From Flavobacterium cupriresistens (lineage in GTDB: Bacteria > Bacteroidota > Bacteroidia > Flavobacteriales > Flavobacteriaceae): a stretch of 64,000 bases of DNA. The position numbers were made by a program, and so were the translations under genes. Positions 46,109 to 54,498 of this stretch are shown here, in pieces. The first letter of the stretch is position 1, and the number at the start of each line of letters is the position of its first letter. The notes under the pieces were generated by a model that was not told the DNA's origin, did no database searches, and saw nothing but the letters and a program-made list of their open reading frames with translations. The stretch covers positions 4,278,001 through 4,342,000 of the forward strand of contig NZ_CP087134.1 in assembly GCF_020911925.1 (NCBI RefSeq), given 5' to 3'.

Positions 46109-47059
46109 TTAATTGTTGTATTTTTCCTCCGAATTATCAATGGGAGTATTCGGATCGTTTTGTACCAATCTGGCAATAGCATCCTTACGCATGTAAACAA
46201 CACCTGTTTTAGTTCTGGTATACTTTATAAATTGCTCCATTGCATTGACAACTGCCGGTGATCCTCCTATGCGATCATGAAAACTAATCGACATCATTCT
46301 TCGTTTTGTTGTGCCTTCTTTATAAAGTTGATCAAATTCTAATTTTAACTGATTTAAAAACTGATCCGGACTCCAATGTTTGCCTTCAATATTTACGATA
46401 TCATTGTTACGAAGCGTATACGGAATCACTACAAATTTTTTCCCGTTCACCATTGTGATAAAAGGTTCGTCACGGCTCAAATCATCAATATGGTATAAAA
46501 AACCTAACTCCTGAAGTACTTTTAATGTATTTGGACCTCTTCTTAACCAGTTACTGTTGTACCCCACTCCTCTTTTTCCTGTAATGGCTTCTACGGTATC
46601 AATTCCGTCTTTTACAAACTTTAATTCCTCTTCGTAGTTCTTATTCCATTGATTGTCCCACGTCATGCCGTGTGCTGCTATTTCATGACCCTGATCAGCA
46701 ATTGCTTTTGCTACCTCCGGATATTTTACGGCAGCTTGTCCAACTACATGTGAGGTGACCTTAATATCGTATTTTTTCCATAAATCAAGCATGCGATACA
46801 CTCCTTCTTTCGCTCCATATCGGAACCAACTGTCTGCTGCTAAATCAGGTTGTCCTTTTGGCAATGGATTGCCCGAAAATGGACTCTCTGCGCCTTCCGG
46901 TTGTCCTCCGGTTTCAAATTGCATGGATACGGATACCACCAACTGAGCACCATTAGGCCAATGACTTTTTGATAACACTGTTGAATCCTTAGCCCCCTTA
47001 CAAGATACCAATAACATCATTAGTATCAACAAGCTAACTATTGCTGTATATTTTTTCAT
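46109..47059 (-). CDS. Polysaccharide deacetylase family lipoprotein
   Basis: 316 residues with a lipoprotein signal (LLILMMLLVSC, Cys20). The NodB-homology fold is visible: VVSVSMQFETGGQPEGAESP, then VTSHVVGQAAVKYPEVAKAI, HEIAAHGMTWDNQWN and ISFHDRIGGSP. The pattern resembles the PuuE/HpPgdA-like branch, which includes enzymes acting on peptidoglycan or on small cyclic amides. The motif-1 Asp appears replaced in the usual TFDD position (MQFETG), as is common in that branch. It is the first gene of the run, with a promoter element at 47085, but its lipoprotein nature sets it apart from the cytoplasmic enzymes that follow. Confidence 0.88.
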   Translation of the reverse strand: MKKYTAIVSLLILMMLLVSCKGAKDSTVLSKSHWPNGAQLVVSVSMQFETGGQPEGAESPFSGNPLPKGQPDLAADSWFRYGAKEGVYRMLDLWKKYDIKVTSHVVGQAAVKYPEVAKAIADQGHEIAAHGMTWDNQWNKNYEEELKFVKDGIDTVEAITGKRGVGYNSNWLRRGPNTLKVLQELGFLYHIDDLSRDEPFITMVNGKKFVVIPYTLRNNDIVNIEGKHWSPDQFLNQLKLEFDQLYKEGTTKRRMMSISFHDRIGGSPAVVNAMEQFIKYTRTKTGVVYMRKDAIARLVQNDPNTPIDNSEEKYNN

Positions 47060-47084
47060 TTTTAATTTGTTTTAATTAATAGAT

Positions 47085-47092
47085 CAAAATTA
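47085..47092 (-). promoter_or_regulatory. Bacteroidetes-type -7 element of the seven-gene run
   Basis: TAATTTTG on the minus strand matches TAnnTTTG, 26 bp before the ATG at 47059. It could drive the whole run down to 42387. No -33 element identified. Confidence 0.45.
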
Positions 47093-47214
47093 CAAAGTCT
47101 CTTGGTGGTATTCAGGTATAAATCTATTGTTGTTTTGTAAAAATCAATTCTATTATGAAGTGGTTTTCTTTAAGGCTTTTTGAATCCTTTTAGAAAGTAA
47201 TGTTATTGATTTGG

Positions 47215-49160
47215 GTACTGGTTTTGAGTTTCAAGTTTCAGGTTTCAGGTTGCTGCCTACTGGTTTCAGATTACTGCTTATTGGTTTCAGGATATTACTT
47301 ACTGTTTTTGGGGTCATCACAATTCTGTCATTTCGAAGAGTGAGAAATCACACAAGCTGATCCGTTTCTATCTTCCGCAATTTTGTCATACTGAGGAACG
47401 AAGTATCTTCACAAGTAATTCCGTAAAGTGAAGTTCAGCAGTATGGATTCAGCAAACATAGATCCTTCGTTCCTCAGGATGACAAACTGTGCGGAGTTTC
47501 TTGTGTGATTTCTCATTCTTCGAAATGAACAAACTACATCGTATGTTTTACCCTTTTCGAGTTTCAGTATTCAGGTTTCAAGTTTCAGACTATTACTCAC
47601 TGTTTTTGCGGTCATCACAATTCTGTCATTTCGAGCGAAGTCAAGAAATCACACAAGCTGATCCGTTTCTATTATCCACAATTTTGTCGTACTGAGGAAC
47701 GAAGTATCTTCACAAATAATTCTGTAAAATGAAGTTCAGCGGTATGGATTCAGCAAACGTAGATCCTTCGTTCCTCAGGATGACAAACTGTATGGGGTTT
47801 CTGGTTTCAGGGTATTACTTATTGTTTTTGAGGTCATCACATTTCTGTCATTTCGAGCGAAGTGAGAAATCACACAAGCTGCTCCGTTTCTATCTTCCGC
47901 AATTTTGTCATACTGAGGAACGAAGTATCTTCACAAGTAATTCTGTAAAATGAAGTTCAGCGGTATGGATTCAGCAAACGTAGATCCTTCGTTCCTCAGG
48001 ATGACAAACTGTATGGAGTTTCTTGCTTGATTACGCCTCTTCAGGATGACAAACTGTGTGGAGTTTCTTGCTTGATTACGCCTCCTCATGATGACAAACT
48101 GTACGGAGTTTCTTGTGTGATTTCTCATTCTTCGAAATGACAAACTACACCGTATGTTTTACCCTTTTCGAGTTTCAGGATTCAGGTTTCAAGTTTCGGA
48201 CTATTGCTTACTGTTTTTGGGGTCACCACAATTCTGTCATTTCGAGCTAAGTCGAGAAATCACACACGCTGATCCGTTTCTATTATCCACAATTTTGTCA
48301 TACTGAGGAACGAAGTATCTTCACAAGTAATTCCGTAAAGTAAAGCTCAGCGGTATGGATTCAGCAAACGTAGATCCTTCGTTCCTCAGGATGATAAACT
48401 GTATGGAGTTTCTTGTGTGATTTCTCGTCCTCAGGATGACAAACTGTACGGAGTTTCTTGTGTGATTTCTCATTCTTCGAAATGACAAACTACAACGTAT
48501 GTTTTACCCTTTTCGAGTTTCAGGATTCAGGTTTCAAGTTTCAGTGTATTACTTACTGTTTTTGGGGTCATCACAATTTTGTCATATTGAGGAACGAAGT
48601 ATCTTCACAAGTAATTCCGTAAAGTGAAGTTCAGCGGTATGGATTCAGCAAACGTAGATCCTTCGTTCCTCAGGATGACAAACTGTATGGAGTTTCTTGC
48701 TTGATTACACCTCCTCAGCATGACAAACTGTGCGGAGTTTCTTGTGTGATTTCTCATTCTTCGAAATGACAAACTACGCCGTATGTTTTATAGGATTCGG
48801 GTTTCAAGTTTCAAGTTTCGGACTATTACTTACTGTTTTTGGTATCATCACAATTCTGTCATTTCGAGCGAAGTCGAGAAATCACACACGCTGATCCGTT
48901 TCTATTATCCACAATTTTGTCATACTGAGGAACGAAGTATCTTCACAAGTAATTCCGTAAAGTGAAGTTCAGCGGTATGGATTCAGCAAACGTAGATCCT
49001 TCGTTCCTCAGGATGACAAACTGTGTGGAGTTTCTTGCTTGATTTCGCCTCCTCAGGATGACAAACTGTGCGGAGTTTCTTGTGTGATTTCTCGTCTGCA
49101 GGATGACTAACTGTGTGGAGTTTCTGGTGTGATTTCTCGACTTCGCTCGAAATGACAAAA
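47215..49160. repeat. Tract of six nested palindromic repeat units
   Basis: About 1.9 kb without a gene. The words CTGAGGAACGAAGTATCTTC (near 47391, 47693, 47913, 48303, 48588 with one change, 48926) and AGATCCTTCGTTCCTCAGGA (near 47461, 47761, 47981, 48371, 48657, 48994) alternate and pair as an inner stem. Outer arms GTCATTTCGAGCGAAGTCGA and TTCTTCGAAATGAC with GAAATCACACAAG and CTTGTGTGATTTC form an outer stem in most units. Between units are runs such as GTTTCAAGTTTCAGGTTTCA. Some unit tails are duplicated. Short open frames here are translations of the repeats, not genes. Confidence 0.88.
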
Positions 49161-49203
49161 TATTGTGGGGAACTATCTAGAGCACTTTTTTAACTTTTTT
49201 CTT

Positions 49204-50064
49204 TTAAGAAGACGATCCTGAGTTTTTATAGGCAATTCCGGGGCTTATACCTCTGTACTTTTTATATATTTTATTGAAGTGGCTGGCATCTGTAAAGCCT
49301 AATTTAGAGGCTATTTCATTGATGTTAAGACGACTGTTTTTTAGCAATTGATCTGCCAACTTGAGTTTCGTTTGTATAATATGTTGCTGAATTGAAACGC
49401 CGCTATGTTTCTTTACATAAATACTGATATAGTTTGAAGACATTGCAAAATTAGAGGCTATATTTTCGATACGCATTTTTTCTATATCGAGTGCATACAA
49501 TCTCATATACCCCAAAATTTGATTTACTCTGTCCAATTCTATATTCTCGGGACATTGTTCCCCATATTGTGATGTTGCATGACTTCTTGCCACTATCATC
49601 AGTATCGCCCCAAAAAGTTCTACTACCACTTCACGACTGTAGGTACACGTTTTTGTGAATTCAACTAACAAAATCTGGAGTAAGTAACCCAAATGTTTTT
49701 TGTCCTGAACTTCATTTACCAAACTGCCGGAAACAGCTGATACATTTTGCAGCAACGTTTTAATAACTTCCATCCACTTTGCTGTTTTTCCGCCTTCTAA
49801 TTTTTCAACAAAAAGTTGCTCTGTAAATTTTACAAATATAAAATGTGTCTGTTCCGTGATCGTGAAATAATGTCCATCTTCGGGTCGAAGCAAAAAAACA
49901 TCTCCTTCTTTAAAACTAAAAGATACCTCATTGACTATATGATAACCACTTCCTTTTTCAACAAAAATCAATTCATAAAAATTATGTTTATGAGTAGGAA
50001 ATTCCCATCGATCTAATTCAAGTCGGAACACATTTAAAGAATAATAACTGTTAAAACGCTTCAT
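49204..50064 (-). CDS. AraC-family transcriptional regulator
   Basis: 286 residues. An N-terminal cupin-like sensor domain (about 10-100: FPTHKHNFYELIFVEKGSGY, then FKEGDVFLLRPEDGHYF) and a C-terminal double helix-turn-helix (about 190-280: MRIENIASNFAMSSNYISIY, then INEIASKLGFTDASHFNKIY, ending KKYRGISPG). It should bind a small effector and control nearby promoters. The nearest gene downstream is the deacetylase-to-ABM run, but the repeat tract of about 2 kb intervenes. Own promoter at 50085. Regulation of the run is inferred from proximity only. Confidence 0.93.
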   Translation of the reverse strand: MKRFNSYYSLNVFRLELDRWEFPTHKHNFYELIFVEKGSGYHIVNEVSFSFKEGDVFLLRPEDGHYFTITEQTHFIFVKFTEQLFVEKLEGGKTAKWMEVIKTLLQNVSAVSGSLVNEVQDKKHLGYLLQILLVEFTKTCTYSREVVVELFGAILMIVARSHATSQYGEQCPENIELDRVNQILGYMRLYALDIEKMRIENIASNFAMSSNYISIYVKKHSGVSIQQHIIQTKLKLADQLLKNSRLNINEIASKLGFTDASHFNKIYKKYRGISPGIAYKNSGSSS

Positions 50065-50084
50065 ATGGATACAATAATTATTTA

Positions 50085-50111
50085 CAAAAGTAGAATGAAT
50101 TTTTACAACAA
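50085..50111 (-). promoter_or_regulatory. Promoter of the AraC-family gene
   Basis: TACTTTTG (50085-50092) with TTG at 50109-50111 on the minus strand, spacer 16 bp, one short of the usual 17-19. The ATG is 20 bp downstream of the -7 element. Confidence 0.5.
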
Positions 50112-50283
50112 CTTCCTTGTCTTAGCAAAAATCTTTATTCGATATACTTCTTTGGCCTATAGCTATTTATAATTCCAGCCGATAAAATTATTCAAATTGC
50201 AGCAAATCATTAGATTTTTTTACTCCAAATCCCTTTATCATTGCTGCTATTTGTCCTTTCCATTGCAAATAAAAAATTCGGTT

Positions 50284-50510
50284 TTGAATAACCGTCGGTT
50301 TTGTCCAAACTCCGATAGCAACATTTTGGCTAAAGCTCAACATCATTAGGATTTTCAAAAAAAAAACTCACGCAGATTTTAGCGGATTGTAATAAAAAAA
50401 TCCGCAGAATCCGCAGAATCTGCCTGAAAAATAACTTAACTTAATGACATTTGACTAAAACTTACAGCAATACCTTTTTAAATCTGTTGGTTAAAACCAA
50501 GGACTATTTA
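50284..50510. repeat. Diverged copy of the 36588 palindromic element, interrupted
   Basis: Left part AATAACCGTCGGTTTTG and ATTTTGGCTAAAGCT, right part CTGTTGGTTAAAACCAAGGA, match the arms and inner arm of the element at 36588-36714 with changes. The two halves are separated by about 120 bp that belong to a different repeat family (50340-50460). Confidence 0.55.
50340..50460. repeat. Dispersed intergenic repeat, copy 2 (reverse orientation)
   Basis: The sequence with CACGCAGATTTTAGCGGATT, then AAAAAAATCCGCAGAATC, then AATAACTTAACTTAATGACA matches the reverse complement of 58920-59010 closely. It lies inside the diverged palindromic element. Confidence 0.65.
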
Positions 50511-50615
50511 AAAATAACCTATCAAATAATTTAAAAAACTATATTACCTAAATGCACTACAGGTTTCTTTAATTTTTTTTCCAATTGCCATGTAAAGTAA
50601 ATAGTGAAAACAAAC

Positions 50616-50656
50616 AAGCGATTGAGAAAAGAATTACTTCTATTCAACAATCGCTT
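50616..50656 (-). terminator. Terminator hairpin after the long fibre-repeat gene
   Basis: AAGCGATTG (50616-50624) is an exact inverted match of CAATCGCTT (50648-50656), with further pairing inside the loop (AGAA/TTCT). On the minus strand it is followed by GTTTGTTTTC. It lies about 170 bp past the stop codon at 50829. Confidence 0.6.
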
Positions 50657-50828
50657 ATCACTCTAATTTTCAAAATGTCTTGTATAAACCTTATATCAAA
50701 TAAATCACAAACATCAATATACAGTCCTGGTTCAAATTAGAGTTCCCTTTTACCTTTTACAGGTATTTAGATTATAATTACGTTTCTAAAAATAACATCC
50801 AAATAACTGCTTTTAAATTAAATGTGTA

Positions 50829-53800
50829 CTAATTCCAGCTCATCACTGCCCAAGTAGATCCATCGGCTATTACGGTTACTGCTTTAGGATAGTTCAATGT
50901 TGTAAAAGTACCACCATCATATGTAACTGCGGCACTAAATGTTAAAGTTGTTCCTTGATCACTTTTCTTAATTGTTAACTTTTTACCTTGATTAGTAGTC
51001 GTAACAGCAGGTAATGTCAAGGTCATATTTCCGGTACACACCACTAATTCATCTGTACTGACAACGGTGTAATTGGCAGTTACTTTTCTCAACGCGGTAA
51101 GAAGATTTGCTTTTTTATCTAACTCTACTTTAAGACCTGCCGGATGAACCGCCTTTGTCGTTTCTGTTCCTGTTGTCGTTTCTGCCGCATTAGCCAATTG
51201 AACTTTACCTGCTTTCGATTCTGTTGAAGCAACAACACTAGGAGAATCCGCTGTACCTAATAAATCACCCGCTAATTGAATCTTTCCTTTTACTAAAGTT
51301 GTTGCGTCGGGTGTCGCATTACTCACTGCTGTACTTACAAAAGCTGTTGTGGCTATAGAAGTGTCATTATCAGCTGCTGCTGCTGTTTCTGCTTTAGCAT
51401 CACCTGTAAATGTTGGAGCAGCTACGGGTGCTTTTTTATCTAATTCAAATTTCAATCCTGCCGGATGTACTGCTTTTGTCTTGTCTGTTCCTGTAGTAGT
51501 TTCTGCTTCTGTGGCCAACTGAACCTTACCCGCTTTCGATTCTGTTGAAACAACAACACTAGGAGAATCCGCTGTACCTAATAAATCACCCGCTAATTGA
51601 ATCTTTCCTTTTACTAAAGTTGTTGCGTCGGGTGTCGCATTACTCACTGCTGTACTTACAAAAGCTGTTGTGGCTATAGAAGTATCATTATCAGCTGCTT
51701 CTGCTGTCACTGCTTTTGCGTCTCCTGTAAATGTTGGGTCCGCTATAGGTGCTTTTTTATCTAATTCGACTTTCAATCCTGCCGGATGAACAGCTCTTGT
51801 CTTTAATGTCCCTGCAGTAGTTTCTGCTTCTGTGGCAAACTGAGCTAACCCCTTTACTGTTTCTGATGCACTAGCGACCTTAAATTCTGGGACACTCCAA
51901 GCGAGACTACCACTTGCATCTACTGACACTAAAATCATACCTGCTTCAGGGGCAGTACCATCTTTACTTTTGGCAATGGCCAATTTGGTCACTGTGGTTA
52001 TACCTGTTACTTCATCAATAGAGAGGGCGTCAGAAGTATTCGGGCTCCAAATACCGAATTTTCCATTCTGTTTATATAAACTAAACGCATTTGTATTCGT
52101 AGCCAACCTATCTTTAATATTCATTTGATTATTGACTGTAATCACGTTTGCATTAGTAATATCTTTAGCTCCCATATTCAAATTTCCAGTCATAGTGCCT
52201 CCCAAAAGATTTAGTTTTTTATCTAATTCTACTTTTAATCCTGCCGGATGTACTGCTTTTGTCTTGTCTGTTCCTGTAGTAGTTTCTACTTCTGTGGCCA
52301 ACTGAACTTTACCCGCTTTCGATTCTGTTGAAGCAACAACACTAGGCGAAGCCGCTGTACCCAATAAATCACCCGCTAATTGAATCTTTCCTTTTACTAA
52401 AGTTGTTGCGTCGGGTGTAGCATTACTCACCGCTTTATCTACAAAAGCAGTTGTGGCTATAGAAGTGTCATTATCACCATCTGCAGCTGTCTCTGCTTTA
52501 GCATCACCTGTAAATGTTGGGTCTGCTATAGGTGCTTTTTTATTTAATTCAACTTTCAAACCTTTTGGGTGTACTGCTTTTGAATCTAATGTTCCCGCAG
52601 TGGTTTCTGCTTCATTAGCCAACTGAACTTTACCCGCTTTCAATTCTGTTGAAGCAACAACAGTAGGGGAAGCCGCTGTACCGGATAAATCACCCGCTAA
52701 TTGAATTTTTCCCTTTACTGCATCTGTTGCATCGGGTGTCGCATTACTCACTGCTGTACTTACAAAAGCTGTTGTGGCTATAGAAGTGTCATTATCAGCT
52801 GCTGCTGCTGTTTCTGCTTTAGCATCACCTGTAAATGTTGGGGCAGCTATGGGTGCTTTTAGATCTAATGCTTCTTTCAAACCTTTTGGATGAACTGCTC
52901 TTGTAGCTAATGTTCCAGCTTTAGTTTCTGCAGCCGTAGCCAATTGAACTTTACCCATTACTGTTTCTGTTGCATCAGCGACATTAGCTGTTGCGGATTT
53001 CCAAACGATATTACCATTTGCATCTGCTGCAGTTGCAACCTGACCTGTTAATGGGGCACCACCATCTGTACCTTTGCCAATGGCTAATGAGGTTAATGTG
53101 GTTTTACCTGTTGTATCATCAATAGAAAAAGCATCACCGACGGTTTGACTCCAAATATTCAATTTCCCATTATTTTTATAAAAATAAAAAATATTGGTAT
53201 TAGTCAAAGTTCTATCTTTCATCCCGATCTGATTATTTGCTGTAATCTGGTTTGCATTAGTAATATCTTGATTTCCCATATTCAAATCTCCAGTCATAGT
53301 ACCTCCCGAAAGATCTAGTTTTCCACTTACCGAAGGTGCGTCCCTCCAAACGACATCACCATCTGTATTCTTTGCAGTTGCAATCTGGCCTGCTACTGGG
53401 CGATTACCATTATCTGCATTAGTTGAAATGGCTATTCTGGTTAATGTGGTTATACCAGTAGTAGCGTTTATAGAAAAATTATTTTCTTTACTTTGTTGAT
53501 TGTAAATCTTAAAATTATTTGAATTATAGCTTAAGCTAAAAAAACCTCTAGGAAGGGATTCTGAAGGATCTTCGAAGTAAAGGGTACCTACATTATTAAT
53601 ATTTTTTAATCCCATACTCAAATCTCCGGTCATAGTCCCTCCCAAAAGATTTAGTTTTTTATCTAATTCTACTTTCAAACCTTTTGGGTGTACTGCTTTT
53701 GAAGCTAATGTTCCCGCAGTGGTTTCTGCTTCGTTAGCCAACTGAACTTTACCCGCTTTTGATTCTGTTGAAGCAACAACACTAGGAGAATCCGCTGAAC

Positions 53801-54368
53801 CTAATAAATCACCTGCTAATTGAATCTTTCCTTTTACTGAAGTTGTTGCATCGGGTGTTGCATTACTCACTGCTGTAGTTACAAAAGCTGTTGTGGCTAT
53901 AGAAGTGTCATTATCAGCAGCTGCTGCTGTCACTGCTTTTGCATCTCCTGTAAATGTTGGGGCTGCTATATTTGCCTTCGTATCGACATATTGTTTAGTT
54001 GCTGCACCTAAATTCGCAGTCGGGTCTCCTGATAGGGTTAACAATCCTGTCATAGTAGCCCCAGAAAGCGGTACATTTTCATCACTGGCCGAAGTACTAT
54101 ACCATTTACTTCCATCATATACTTCTAACCTTTTTGTTGTAATATTATAAATAATCAAACCAATGGCGGTCGGAACAATAGCATCTCGCTGAATCGTTGT
54201 CATTCGTGGAGCTAAAAAACCCTTTGATGTTGATTCTAATTCCAAAACAGCGCTTGGACTCAATGCAAAAGGATTATCTCCAATCTTTTGGACTACCTGA
54301 CTGCTCACAGACTCCGTAGCCAAGGCAAGCAATAGTATACTTCCAACTTTAAGAATATTTTTATTCAT
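50829..54368 (-). CDS. Secreted protein built from phage-tail-fibre-like repeats, 1179 residues
   Basis: A signal peptide (MNKNILKVGSILLLALATES, to about 24) precedes a Bacteroidetes surface-protein head (ALSPSAVLELESTSKGFLAP). Then come about six modules of about 107 residues: APTFTGDAKAVTAAAADNDT, then SIATTAFV, then VKGKIQLAGDLLG, then AGKVQLANEAETTAG and KAVHPAGLK. The KVQLA(x)nAVHPxGL block is the phage tail fibre repeat seen in coliphage side-tail fibres. Three longer inserts carry LLGGTMTGDLSMG motifs, also common in phage fibres. The C-terminal domain (KVTANYTVVSTDELVVCTGN to STWAVMSWN) resembles fibre tip domains. No T9SS tail is recognised. Likely a trimeric extracellular fibre; ligand unknown. 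Paralogue of the next two genes. Confidence 0.87.
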   Translation of the reverse strand: MNKNILKVGSILLLALATESVSSQVVQKIGDNPFALSPSAVLELESTSKGFLAPRMTTIQRDAIVPTAIGLIIYNITTKRLEVYDGSKWYSTSASDENVPLSGATMTGLLTLSGDPTANLGAATKQYVDTKANIAAPTFTGDAKAVTAAAADNDTSIATTAFVTTAVSNATPDATTSVKGKIQLAGDLLGSADSPSVVASTESKAGKVQLANEAETTAGTLASKAVHPKGLKVELDKKLNLLGGTMTGDLSMGLKNINNVGTLYFEDPSESLPRGFFSLSYNSNNFKIYNQQSKENNFSINATTGITTLTRIAISTNADNGNRPVAGQIATAKNTDGDVVWRDAPSVSGKLDLSGGTMTGDLNMGNQDITNANQITANNQIGMKDRTLTNTNIFYFYKNNGKLNIWSQTVGDAFSIDDTTGKTTLTSLAIGKGTDGGAPLTGQVATAADANGNIVWKSATANVADATETVMGKVQLATAAETKAGTLATRAVHPKGLKEALDLKAPIAAPTFTGDAKAETAAAADNDTSIATTAFVSTAVSNATPDATDAVKGKIQLAGDLSGTAASPTVVASTELKAGKVQLANEAETTAGTLDSKAVHPKGLKVELNKKAPIADPTFTGDAKAETAADGDNDTSIATTAFVDKAVSNATPDATTLVKGKIQLAGDLLGTAASPSVVASTESKAGKVQLATEVETTTGTDKTKAVHPAGLKVELDKKLNLLGGTMTGNLNMGAKDITNANVITVNNQMNIKDRLATNTNAFSLYKQNGKFGIWSPNTSDALSIDEVTGITTVTKLAIAKSKDGTAPEAGMILVSVDASGSLAWSVPEFKVASASETVKGLAQFATEAETTAGTLKTRAVHPAGLKVELDKKAPIADPTFTGDAKAVTAEAADNDTSIATTAFVSTAVSNATPDATTLVKGKIQLAGDLLGTADSPSVVVSTESKAGKVQLATEAETTTGTDKTKAVHPAGLKFELDKKAPVAAPTFTGDAKAETAAAADNDTSIATTAFVSTAVSNATPDATTLVKGKIQLAGDLLGTADSPSVVASTESKAGKVQLANAAETTTGTETTKAVHPAGLKVELDKKANLLTALRKVTANYTVVSTDELVVCTGNMTLTLPAVTTTNQGKKLTIKKSDQGTTLTFSAAVTYDGGTFTTLNYPKAVTVIADGSTWAVMSWN

Positions 54369-54498
54369 AATAAATTATTTTTTATTGACTAAAATGATTT
54401 AGGATACTGATCTGTTTTTCCTATTAATAATCTAAAACTATTTTTATATTTCATTTGTTAGCCCAATTTAATTCGAGTTATTTTAAATTATGAGAGTA

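Noticed and set aside
47489..49158. Short frames on both strands in the repeat tract, some with recurring peptides
   Set aside because: They are translations of palindromic intergenic repeats, lack start context and family features, and vary with the repeat units.
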